Positions 38,105 to 47,042 of a stretch of 57,466 bases of DNA are shown piece by piece (positions within the stretch are counted from its first letter, which is position 1; each line of letters opens with the position of its first letter). The stretch is taken from positions 1 through 57,466 of IMG/VR virus record IMGVR_UViG_3300048026_000121. One strand, 5' to 3'. The DNA is from a virus. The notes under the pieces are model-generated. The model saw only the letters and a list, made by a program, of their open reading frames with translations, ran no database searches and was not told the origin of the DNA. The position numbers and the translations under genes are program-made.

Positions 38105-39031
38105 TTACTTCACCTTCTTTTCGATATCTTTTACGATGTCAGCATAAATACTGTTTATCTCTTCGTCTGTAAACTCAACAGTTACTTCATTAACTCTATC
38201 TGCTAAGTGTGACTCAAGACCTGAAATACGTATAGGTGAGTAAACTTTAGGAACAGCCCTTTCAATTATATTAAAGTAATTTGGGTATGTAGTATTTATA
38301 GGGAAAGTAGATCCTATAATTACTGAACCAGGTTTATTAAGTGCCCTTGCCATATGCTGACCTACAGAATCACAACCTACAAAGTAATCTGCTGCATCAA
38401 TAAAGGATGACCACATACGAAGGTCTGCTTCAGGCTTCATGGTGTATGTGTCTTCAGGCATCCAGAAGTTTTTTTCAGCAAACAAAACCAGATTGTATTT
38501 CGTTGCTAGTTTCTTTACTAGTTTAAGATACGTATCTGGATTAATAGAACGAGAAGATTGATCTAGTAAAACACCTTCCTGTGGTTTCTCAATGGATCTA
38601 CCAAAAGGTTGTATGACAATAGTCTTTTGCTTTTGTTGTTGCTGTCTTACTTGCTGCATAAAGTTAGCAGCATTCAATTCCTCTTGTCTATTTGTTTTAA
38701 GGACAGGAGCACCAAGATCAGAGTGGTCATCAGTCTCATTGATCAAGTAATCAAAAGCTTCAGCAAGAGACTTCTCTTGTTTATAGTAGCCTGGAACTCT
38801 GTATGGTTCTGGAGAGATTACTCTGTCAGCATCCATAAAGAATTGATCCATTGATCCCTTTTGGTCTGGGTTAAATACTTTATCATGTAGCTCAGGGATA
38901 CCCCAGTACAAAGAGTCCCAACCCATGACCATAACTCTAAAGTCTTTATCTTTTTTAGAGTACTTGATAAGAGCAGGAATAGCTGCTATAGCTCTACCTG
39001 CACCACCATCAATCATAAAAACAGTTTTCAT
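38105..39031 (-). CDS. GT9 heptosyltransferase-like glycosyltransferase
   Basis: 308 aa, similar to WaaC/WaaF length. N-terminal Rossmann half (MIDGGAGRAIAAIPALIKYS). The C-terminal nucleotide-binding part has KTIVIQPFGRSIEK, SINPDTYLKLVKKLATKYNL and FVGCDSVGQHMARALNKPGS, matching the GT9 block (usually VGxDxGxxHLAxALxxP). Would transfer heptose from ADP-heptose to an acceptor: host LPS core or a virion protein. AAAGAAGAAG precedes the ATG. It lies between the Cys-rich tail gene and the carbamoyltransferase. Confidence 0.82.
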   Translation of the reverse strand: MKTVFMIDGGAGRAIAAIPALIKYSKKDKDFRVMVMGWDSLYWGIPELHDKVFNPDQKGSMDQFFMDADRVISPEPYRVPGYYKQEKSLAEAFDYLINETDDHSDLGAPVLKTNRQEELNAANFMQQVRQQQQKQKTIVIQPFGRSIEKPQEGVLLDQSSRSINPDTYLKLVKKLATKYNLVLFAEKNFWMPEDTYTMKPEADLRMWSSFIDAADYFVGCDSVGQHMARALNKPGSVIIGSTFPINTTYPNYFNIIERAVPKVYSPIRISGLESHLADRVNEVTVEFTDEEINSIYADIVKDIEKKVK

Positions 39032-39058
39032 AGTCTTCTTCTTTTATTATTATCTTTA

Positions 39059-39077
39059 CAGGGCCATTATAGCCCTG
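39059..39077. terminator. Hairpin between Cys-rich and GT9 genes
   Basis: CAGGGC (39059-39064) and GCCCTG (39072-39077) form a 6-bp GC stem with a 7-nt loop. No U-run follows on the leftward transcript, so it may attenuate or protect mRNA between tail and sugar genes rather than stop transcription fully. Confidence 0.5.
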
Positions 39078-39103
39078 GTGAATTTTATCATAAAATTACT
39101 TCT

Positions 39104-42100
39104 TTAACAAGAACAAATAATTCCTTCATTATACAACCTTAAAGCACCTTCGTAGTAGCCTTCTCCAGCATTTAACTTGTGAGGAGCTTTAGCATTAAGG
39201 GCAGAAGGTGAATTGTATGAAGGTGCTGAAAAATTATTATTAATTCTCAAGTAACATGCATATCTTTTTGTTGCATCTCTATGTAAATGGCAAGGTTTGA
39301 TACAGCAGAATATCATGTTAGAATGACATGCAATACCTTGTCTGTAAGGATTACAACATGTTAATCTGTAATGACAACGAACACATTCATGATCATAGAA
39401 TTGATATAGCTGAGTACACAGACCAGTACCACTAAAAAGACCTCCACAAAGACAAGTACAATGGTACATACCTATGGTTTGATTCATCATGTATGTTCTG
39501 GTTATATTGAACATACAGCAGCATTGCATGGTAGCCCCACCTGAAATAGCATGTGGGCAGAAACAACCTCCATAACACAATCTACAGAATCCTGGGAAGA
39601 ACATATAGTTTGAATCACCAAAACCAAATGTACAAGCATTAAACTGCATTCTGCAAGCTGCACTTGCTGAGAATGGGTGATAGGCTAAAGATCCTAACCA
39701 TCTTATATTCCAAAAGTTCTTCATGATTTCGGATGTATTCCAACCAATACATTCTAGAGGAACATTGAATGGTGCTTTCATTCTTCCTGTTTCTGGGATA
39801 ACTTGCATAATACAGCCATTACATCCACCATATAGAGAAGCACAAGCACCTGTACACAGACACCCAAAGTACTTACTACTACCTATACAGCAGCATTTTG
39901 CTGGCATAATACCACAGTGATTAAAGCAACAAACCCCACCCATAATGAACTGGACGCCACCTACGTCACTTGAATGATCCGACCCATATGTTGTAAAGTC
40001 TAATCCGATTGTTCGGCAGTTTGTACAACCGATGCAAGCTCCAACAACCCCTTCAAACTGTAAACAGTGTCTTAGGCAACAGCAGAGTGTTGGGTCAACA
40101 AACTTACAGTTTACACACTTATCAGTTGAAGGCCAGAGTTGATTAACCTTACTAACACAGCAATTAGTTAAGTCAAAGCATATGGCTCCAAGCCACATAA
40201 AGGTACTTCCAAAGGTGAAACATGTACACGTACCACAGGCAAGAATACCACCTATAAAGACTAGATGATCAGTGCAACAGTTGTAGTACCAGTTTGGTCT
40301 ACAGAAGTTTCCTGTACCAACCAAGTTTAAGTTTGTACCGTTACACCCCCCAAAAGTACCCCAAGTAAAGTGGAAATCGTGTCCTTGGCAATGAGCCAAA
40401 AGACTTGTAGCACAACACCCAGTTATTGCTTGAATACAAGCTGCTACAGTACACTTTGGGCAAGCATCATTGTTACCAAGCCAGAGCCTACCTGCAATGT
40501 CACAAGGAGTACAACCACAATTACACAAATGCATTGGGCTTGAAATATACCATTTAGCCATATGTCTTCTGGCATCTTGAGACTGAATCATTGCGTAGAA
40601 GTTGATACTACACTCAATTTGACAAGTTGATTTATTAAATACTGTATAGACAGGTGTATTTCTACTTGCTTGATCACAATAGCTAGTGTGGGAGTTATAG
40701 TCTCCATTACCAAACATGAGAAGTCTGTTAGCACAAGTAGGGTGTTGTATGATATCACCATGAGTAGTTGGGTCCATCATTGGAACACCACCTGGGCATG
40801 TGTAAACAGAAATCTTACCAGTATCATAAAGAGCACAACGAGTTCTGTCTCTATTTCTACCAACACTACCCTGGGAAGTGAACCCCATCATGCAGAATAT
40901 TCTTTCTGTAGTTGGGTAACAGTTTGTTAGGAATACACACCCTTTGCAACACATCCAAGGCATCATGCACTTAGGTTGAATTGGTGACCAGTACTGGAAA
41001 GATTTATGAGGTCTGCAGAATTTAGTAATAATTAAAGTACAATGTGTTTCAAATCTACATGAACAACCACTACATTGGAAAGCACATGCAGGGGAGTATG
41101 CACAAAGACATGGGAAACACAGCCAGTCAAACATCCATAAAACATCACCATCACAGTCCCAATGCTTCATACCTGAGTTATACCCACCTGCTGTACCTCC
41201 AGGCACACACAACGCAGTTTGACCTGTGCAGGATGCTGGGTAAAGAGTAAGCCACATATTAGGGCAGCAACGAGGATCAAATGATTTTATACATATACCA
41301 TCACAACTTTTTGGGCATTTTGCAGTGTACATGCCTTTATTCCAAATACTAGGAGGACCACTAATGTCAGTCCTACTAGTAAACCAAGGCATCAGACAAC
41401 CTGCTACTCCACCTGTTCCATAACAAATAGACCCAAGACCATCTACTTTTAGGTTTAAACAATTATAACATGGCTTATAACAAGTATTTTGCCAATGGAA
41501 TGGGTAAGGATTTATAGGTCTACCACTATGAGTAAAGAAAGCATAATCACAAACCTCCTCTTCAGGTCCACCTAAAGCTGAGTTTGTACATGCTAGATAA
41601 ATTAAAGGGGGTGCTAAGTAAGGGTGTGCACCAGCAGAAGAACCTGGTGCAGACAGTGGCATTGAGATCATTGGCCCCAAACAAGAAGTTGCCTCAAAGT
41701 AAGAAGGAGCAAAGAAAGGTCCAATATCAATACCTTGTGTACAAGTACAACAGCAAAATGCTGCTATTTGACCTGTTTTACTGTAAACACCACCCTTTTT
41801 AGTGATGACTGCTTCTTCCCAGTCTTGTCTGTGTTCATAACAAGCTACTGCGTATTGTTTTTGTTGGTGCTTTGTATAAATACTACCATCAATCATTGGC
41901 TGATATGTTCCACAAAGTGCGTGGCAAGGCCATAGATTGTTATTTTCGTAACCAAGCAGACAAGGTATATTTCTACATCTACAGCCCCAAGGTTTAACCC
42001 AAGTGTATGCACAGCCCTGCCCTAGACCACAGCACGTACAAACAACAACTTCACCAGTGGTATACTTTACTTCTCCAGGTACATCAGGTCTCCATGCTCC

Positions 42101-42532
42101 AATACAACTGTTAAGGCTGCATCTCCAATTCGTATAGGTGCCAGTAATGTAGAATGGCATTCTCATTCCTGGAGAGGCGTAAAGGTTATTATTTAGAGTT
42201 TGATCATATGGGCATCTAGCAGTTTCATCACACTTACAGAAATTTGATCTGACCGTCATATACATTGTAGAGTAGTAGTCGTTAGAGAACTCATCTGTCT
42301 CTAGCCCACCACCACCAACTGAAGCCCATTCAGTACCGTTGTACGAGATAAGAGAACCTAGGTCTGTATCAAAATAGATAGACCCAGTAGCAGGAGAACC
42401 AGGTCTCTGGGCTGTCGTCCCACTAGGGGCATCCATACGTGAACTAGCTGTAATACAACACGAGGTAACACAACAGGCACAGACGTTCCTGCTGTTATCG
42501 ACCACCGTAGTGCCATTAATCTTATATGCCAT
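39104..42532 (-). CDS. Giant cysteine-rich tail-associated protein
   Basis: 1142 aa, GGAG site 8 nt from the ATG. Residues about 1-75 are a tail-attachment-like module (GTTAQRPGSPATGSIYFDTD, LISYNGTEW) shared with the adjacent 71-aa protein. The remaining ~1060 residues contain about 120 of the 126 cysteines I count (11% overall), as CC, CCC, CxC and CxxC, among many Gly, Trp, Tyr, Met and Phe and few charges. No family is recognised. The last ~60 residues (HRDATKRYACYLRINNNFSA onward) are cysteine-poorer. It lies after the S74 fibre, so a distal receptor-binding or decoration protein is most likely. Possibilities include a disulphide-knit or metal-binding adhesin. Confidence 0.85.
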   Translation of the reverse strand: MAYKINGTTVVDNSRNVCACCVTSCCITASSRMDAPSGTTAQRPGSPATGSIYFDTDLGSLISYNGTEWASVGGGGLETDEFSNDYYSTMYMTVRSNFCKCDETARCPYDQTLNNNLYASPGMRMPFYITGTYTNWRCSLNSCIGAWRPDVPGEVKYTTGEVVVCTCCGLGQGCAYTWVKPWGCRCRNIPCLLGYENNNLWPCHALCGTYQPMIDGSIYTKHQQKQYAVACYEHRQDWEEAVITKKGGVYSKTGQIAAFCCCTCTQGIDIGPFFAPSYFEATSCLGPMISMPLSAPGSSAGAHPYLAPPLIYLACTNSALGGPEEEVCDYAFFTHSGRPINPYPFHWQNTCYKPCYNCLNLKVDGLGSICYGTGGVAGCLMPWFTSRTDISGPPSIWNKGMYTAKCPKSCDGICIKSFDPRCCPNMWLTLYPASCTGQTALCVPGGTAGGYNSGMKHWDCDGDVLWMFDWLCFPCLCAYSPACAFQCSGCSCRFETHCTLIITKFCRPHKSFQYWSPIQPKCMMPWMCCKGCVFLTNCYPTTERIFCMMGFTSQGSVGRNRDRTRCALYDTGKISVYTCPGGVPMMDPTTHGDIIQHPTCANRLLMFGNGDYNSHTSYCDQASRNTPVYTVFNKSTCQIECSINFYAMIQSQDARRHMAKWYISSPMHLCNCGCTPCDIAGRLWLGNNDACPKCTVAACIQAITGCCATSLLAHCQGHDFHFTWGTFGGCNGTNLNLVGTGNFCRPNWYYNCCTDHLVFIGGILACGTCTCFTFGSTFMWLGAICFDLTNCCVSKVNQLWPSTDKCVNCKFVDPTLCCCLRHCLQFEGVVGACIGCTNCRTIGLDFTTYGSDHSSDVGGVQFIMGGVCCFNHCGIMPAKCCCIGSSKYFGCLCTGACASLYGGCNGCIMQVIPETGRMKAPFNVPLECIGWNTSEIMKNFWNIRWLGSLAYHPFSASAACRMQFNACTFGFGDSNYMFFPGFCRLCYGGCFCPHAISGGATMQCCCMFNITRTYMMNQTIGMYHCTCLCGGLFSGTGLCTQLYQFYDHECVRCHYRLTCCNPYRQGIACHSNMIFCCIKPCHLHRDATKRYACYLRINNNFSAPSYNSPSALNAKAPHKLNAGEGYYEGALRLYNEGIICSC

Positions 42533-42562
42533 TTATATTCTCCGTCCTAAGACTATCGTGAA

Positions 42563-42778
42563 TCAAACCCATTCGGTTCCGTTGTAAGAAACTACTGTGC
42601 CTAAATCTGTATCAAAAAAGATATGACCTGTATTTGGTGAACCAGGTCTCTGTGCTGTTGTACCAGAAGGTATAGTGAGGACGTTAGCTGATACTATCGT
42701 CCCCTGTACTGAAGGTGTTCCTGAAGGAATGTTTTTACTGTCGTCAATAACAGTTGTGCCACTAACCTTTAGAGCCAT
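42563..42778 (-). CDS. 71-aa tail module protein
   Basis: 71 aa: MALKVSGTTVIDDSKNIPSG, then GTTAQRPGSPNTGHIFFDTD and VVSYNGTEWV. It is a stand-alone copy of the N-terminal module of the Cys-rich protein downstream, without cysteines. The start lies inside the S74 fibre 3' end (17-nt overlap). Similar GTTAQRPGSP modules are common in marine phage tail fibres. Possibly a linker or capping protein, or a remnant of a duplicated fibre. Confidence 0.75.
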   Translation of the reverse strand: MALKVSGTTVIDDSKNIPSGTPSVQGTIVSANVLTIPSGTTAQRPGSPNTGHIFFDTDLGTVVSYNGTEWV

Positions 42779-45700
42779 TCTCTAGTTCCTCTACTTTACC
42801 TTGTAGACACTTCACAGTTTCAATGAGTGCACCTACCAAGCCATTATAGTTGACTGATTTGTAACCATCGTCATCTGTTATAACAAGTTCTGGGAATGCT
42901 TCTTCTACTTCTTGAGCAACAACACCCATTGTGTATTTACCAGAATCTTTCCAGCTATAGTTTACACCTCTGATCTGACCGATCTTGCAGTAAGCATCTT
43001 CTACTGTAACAATGTTGTCCTTGCATCTGCAATCAGAAGTAGAGTTGAAGTCAACAGCACAAGCTACGTTAGTTCTAACGGCAGATACACCACAAACAAT
43101 GTTAGCCTTTACACAACACTCTACACAGTGGCAGTTCTCTGTTCTTGCACCGTAGGAGGTAGTACATAACATAGCTGTGTTATTAAAGAGCAAGCACACG
43201 CCACTATTACATGTACCTTTCCACATCCATTCGTTAGTAACATCATTATAGATACCAACAGAATCAGCATTGCCCATGAATACCCATTTGTCTTCAATGG
43301 AGTACCCAGGCCAGTTACCATCACCACCTACAACAGAGATAGAGCCGTAGGTACCTCCTGATTGACAGATACATCTGCCACCTACTGCAAGCCAAGTACC
43401 ACCACAGATAATTGGGGATAGTACACAGGTAGTACCACATACTTTAGGAGCTTTAACACAACAAGAAGCACAGGAACATGTAACAAATGAATAGGGGGAT
43501 TTAAAGCAATTAGCAGCACAGATACATGCACCATTAAAGTTGTTAGATGTAGAGCCATTCGTTGCAGCTTTACCTGACAAACATGTTGCTAGTCCATCAA
43601 CGTTAGCTACTGTGTGGTTGTGGCTATCGTCTGCAATAGTAAGGCTAAGGTTAGCATTACCAAGGTTTGTGAATGTAGCAGAACCTGTAGCATCTCCACA
43701 GATACAAAGTGTAGGATCAGAAGTAGCAGTCGTATTGACTGTGAAGTTACCTGAACCATCTACTGAAGTAGAACCTGTTACTGCACCACAGACACACAGT
43801 GTTCTAGCAGTAGCCCAAGCACTTGCTGTGTCAGCATTACCAGTAACAGCACCTGTGACAGGAGCACATACTCTGGCAAATGTTACTGTATCAGATGTGC
43901 CTACTGCTTGTCCAATGTTAATTCCATTACCATCAACAGTAACACCTGTACCTGCATCAGCAGTAAAAGTTGTACCAGTTAAGGTAAGACCATTACCTGC
44001 ATCGTAAACAGCAGTCTCAGCTACGACAGTAAAGGTAATGTTTGTTGTACCGAATGTTATAACACCAGATGTGTTCATAACATAAAGTTCACCAGAACCA
44101 GTGTTACCTTCTTTTACGAAGAATGCATCACCTTCACCTAGTGCATCTTGGTCTGAAGCACCATAGCTGTCAGCATCTGTAGCACGAGTAAGAACCCAGT
44201 TAGTCGAAGCTGAACCAGTGTTGGTAACTGTGTAGACACCATTCTCGTAGCCATTGGTTTGGCTGTAGATAAGAACACGATCATTTGTGTTTAGTGTTAC
44301 ACCATCAATAACTAGGGCAGCTTGTGCCCCATTGTTAGTAAGGGTAGCACCTACACCATTCGTACCATTGTCGTAGGTAGCACTTAGGTTACCTGCACTG
44401 TCTGGTGATTCAACTCGTACTGGATCGTGATAGTGAATACCAGCAGCAGCAATCGTATCAACGTACTCTTTAGTTGCAAGTTGACAAGCCTGAGTTGGGT
44501 TACCTGTAACACAGACAGATCCAAAGCATACATTGTCTGATGTGCCAACAGCCTGTCCAATAGCTATTGCACCAGATGTGTAAGTAACACCTGTACCACC
44601 TGATAGGTGGCTGTCTACTCTAGCTGTTGTAAAGTACTGGTTTGTACCTTCCGCTAGGTCATCTGTGTCATGGTTACTTATATCACTTACAGTACCAGTG
44701 ACATCACCATTAACATTTCCTGTCAGTGTTCCATATAGGCTAGAGACACAAACAGCACCTGTACCGTAGATGCAGTTAGTACCTGCATTAAGATTGCCAC
44801 CAAGAGCAGGAGAAGAATCCCCTGCAACACATGTAAGAGCATCACCTAGTGTGAATGCTGCAGAAGACCATGCCGAACCATCATACACTCTTAGAGCATT
44901 GTCGGTGGTGTTCCAGTATAATGCACCAGTAATAAGTCCATCACCATCGTTGTCTACTGATGGGTCTGAAGCTTTATCACCAAGGTATCTGTCATCAAAG
45001 TCATCATAAGAAGTAGCTGCATTTGTTGCTGAAGTAGCAGCAGCAGTAGCTGAGTTAGAAGCATTTGTTTCCGATGTAGCTGCAGCAGTTGCACTATTAG
45101 CAGCACAAGTAGCTGAAGTGGCTGCATCTGTAGCTGACTGGAGAATACCATCAACATAAGTCTTCGTAGTCAAATCAGCAGCATCAGTAGGTGTATAAGT
45201 CGTAGTGATCTTATTGGCACCCATATCAATAGTGCCAGTTACAGTACCACCAGAACAAGCTAGTCTTGTATCACGTTGAGTATCTGTGTATGTCTTTGTG
45301 GCTGCATCTTGTGCTAGGGTAGGATCGCCCAGTCCTGTGATCTTTGATGTACCCATAGCAATAGCACCCGACATGGTTCCACCAGTCAGATTTAGCTTTA
45401 GAGCATCTTGATCATCTACATAACCCTTACGAGTAAGAGTATCAGCAGTAGCAGGTGTAGCTGTAGATGTAGCTTTATTAGAACCTAATGCAATGTCACC
45501 AGTCATTGTGCCACCAGCCAATGGTAGCTTACCTGCAATGCTTGTTGTTATTGTTGTACTAAAGTCTGGGTCATCCCCAATAGCTGCAGCAATCTCGTTA
45601 AGAGTATCTAGTGTGCCTGGTGCAGAGTCAATCAAATTAGAAACAGAGGTATCTACATACCCCTTCGTTGCAGCATCTGCATCAGCAGTTGGAGTTGCAA

Positions 45701-47042
45701 GAGAAGTAATTTTTGCAGAACCCATATCAAGTCCTGCTGTACCTGTCATGTTAATATCACAGAAAGTAGAAGTACCTACTGAGGTTACATCACCAGTTAG
45801 ATCACCTGTTACGTTCCCTGTAACTGCACCTGACACATCACCTGTGACATCCCCAACAAAACAAGTGTTAGCTGTAATGGTTGTACCAGTTATAGCATCA
45901 GGCGTGGTAGCACCAACTACACCATCAAAGTTTCCTGTGTGACAACCTACTGCATTACCAGTTAGGTTGCCTGTTACATTACCTGAAACAGCACCAGTAA
46001 CATCACCTACGAAGCAAGTGTTAGCTGTAACTGTTGTACCTGTTATAGCACCTGCTGTAGTCCCACCAATAGTAGCACCGTCAATAGTGCCCCCATTGAT
46101 ATCGACTGAAGAAAAAGTACCCTGTCCTGTCGTACTAACTGTAGTAAAGCTACCTGCAGCAGCACTAGAAGCACCGATAACAGTGCCATCAATATTACCT
46201 GCATTGATATCTACTGTGGCTAGAGTTGCTGTACCTGTGGCAGAAAGGTCTGGTACAGTTACTGTATCACCAAAACCTGCAACACCTGTAACACCAAGTG
46301 TACCTGCCAGTGTAGTATTTCCTGTAATTCCTGCAGTTCCACCAACAGTAAGGTTACCACTAGAGCCAAGAGTTGTAAATTCACCAGAGGCAGCAGTCGT
46401 ATTACCAATTATAGTACCATCAATAGTACCACCATTAATGTCTGCTGTGTCAGCTACAAGGCTGTCAATATTTGCTGTTCCAGTAATGTAAGCATCATTC
46501 CACTCACTACCTGTAGCACCTAGATCATATGTTGCATCTGCAGAAGGGATAAGGTCTGAGGCAACATCAGCATTTACTGTAACAGTATCACTATCGTCAC
46601 TACCAAGAGTAGTATTCCCATTAACGGTAAGGTTACCCGTAATAGTAGCATTCTCGTGAATCGCCAGAGTGTCGATATAACCCACACCATCAATGTAAAG
46701 ATCTTTAAACTCAGCAGCCGAAGAACCCAAATCAATATCTTCATCAGTGACAGGAACAATAGCTCCATCTTGTATCCTTACCTGCTCTACTGCTGCATTA
46801 CCAACGTTAGTAAAGAAATTAATTCTGTTGTTAGCTGTATCAACAACAACTTTACTATACTGGTTAGTGTCTGAAATTAGAGGAATGAGGCCACCTTCTC
46901 CAGTAGAAGTGCCATCATGTCTGTGACCTGTGCTTGCACTAAATGCTGCTACAAGCTGTTCAAATTCATTGTGTACTGGTTCAGCTTTAATAACCTGACC
47001 AGAAACAATATCAGCAGCACTTTGTCTTGTATAACCTGCCAT
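42762..47042 (-). CDS. Tail fibre with S74 self-cleaving chaperone
   Basis: 1426 aa. The N-terminus (MAGYTRQSAADIVSGQVIKA; SASTGHRHDGTST) is a virion-attachment domain common in marine podovirus fibres. A long beta-repeat shaft follows (TVTGDVSG/GNLTGN-type units). The C-terminal ~95 residues are an intramolecular chaperone/peptidase S74 domain (SDCRCKDNI, YSWKDSGKYTMGVVAQEVEE), which trimerises the fibre and then cuts itself off. Unusually, cysteines appear within canonical repeats (ANTCFVGDVTG twice, ARTLCVCGAVTG, PTLCICGDATG) and cluster heavily before S74 (CSCASCCVKAPKVCGTTCV). Probably binds the host receptor. Confidence 0.92.
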   Translation of the reverse strand: MAGYTRQSAADIVSGQVIKAEPVHNEFEQLVAAFSASTGHRHDGTSTGEGGLIPLISDTNQYSKVVVDTANNRINFFTNVGNAAVEQVRIQDGAIVPVTDEDIDLGSSAAEFKDLYIDGVGYIDTLAIHENATITGNLTVNGNTTLGSDDSDTVTVNADVASDLIPSADATYDLGATGSEWNDAYITGTANIDSLVADTADINGGTIDGTIIGNTTAASGEFTTLGSSGNLTVGGTAGITGNTTLAGTLGVTGVAGFGDTVTVPDLSATGTATLATVDINAGNIDGTVIGASSAAAGSFTTVSTTGQGTFSSVDINGGTIDGATIGGTTAGAITGTTVTANTCFVGDVTGAVSGNVTGNLTGNAVGCHTGNFDGVVGATTPDAITGTTITANTCFVGDVTGDVSGAVTGNVTGDLTGDVTSVGTSTFCDINMTGTAGLDMGSAKITSLATPTADADAATKGYVDTSVSNLIDSAPGTLDTLNEIAAAIGDDPDFSTTITTSIAGKLPLAGGTMTGDIALGSNKATSTATPATADTLTRKGYVDDQDALKLNLTGGTMSGAIAMGTSKITGLGDPTLAQDAATKTYTDTQRDTRLACSGGTVTGTIDMGANKITTTYTPTDAADLTTKTYVDGILQSATDAATSATCAANSATAAATSETNASNSATAAATSATNAATSYDDFDDRYLGDKASDPSVDNDGDGLITGALYWNTTDNALRVYDGSAWSSAAFTLGDALTCVAGDSSPALGGNLNAGTNCIYGTGAVCVSSLYGTLTGNVNGDVTGTVSDISNHDTDDLAEGTNQYFTTARVDSHLSGGTGVTYTSGAIAIGQAVGTSDNVCFGSVCVTGNPTQACQLATKEYVDTIAAAGIHYHDPVRVESPDSAGNLSATYDNGTNGVGATLTNNGAQAALVIDGVTLNTNDRVLIYSQTNGYENGVYTVTNTGSASTNWVLTRATDADSYGASDQDALGEGDAFFVKEGNTGSGELYVMNTSGVITFGTTNITFTVVAETAVYDAGNGLTLTGTTFTADAGTGVTVDGNGINIGQAVGTSDTVTFARVCAPVTGAVTGNADTASAWATARTLCVCGAVTGSTSVDGSGNFTVNTTATSDPTLCICGDATGSATFTNLGNANLSLTIADDSHNHTVANVDGLATCLSGKAATNGSTSNNFNGACICAANCFKSPYSFVTCSCASCCVKAPKVCGTTCVLSPIICGGTWLAVGGRCICQSGGTYGSISVVGGDGNWPGYSIEDKWVFMGNADSVGIYNDVTNEWMWKGTCNSGVCLLFNNTAMLCTTSYGARTENCHCVECCVKANIVCGVSAVRTNVACAVDFNSTSDCRCKDNIVTVEDAYCKIGQIRGVNYSWKDSGKYTMGVVAQEVEEAFPELVITDDDGYKSVNYNGLVGALIETVKCLQGKVEELENGSKG

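Noticed and set aside
39104-42532. Diversity-generating retroelement target
   Set aside because: No reverse transcriptase, template repeat or C-type lectin ending was seen anywhere in the window.
45493-46491. Long rightward open frames opposite the S74 tail fibre
   Set aside because: They mirror the Gly/Thr/Val-rich fibre repeats and have only PV/VP-rich low-complexity products and no ribosome sites.
42762-46491. Repeated units suggestive of a CRISPR array or DNA repeats
   Set aside because: The repetition is at protein level (fibre shaft units), without constant repeats and unique spacers; no cas genes besides a single Cas4-like nuclease.
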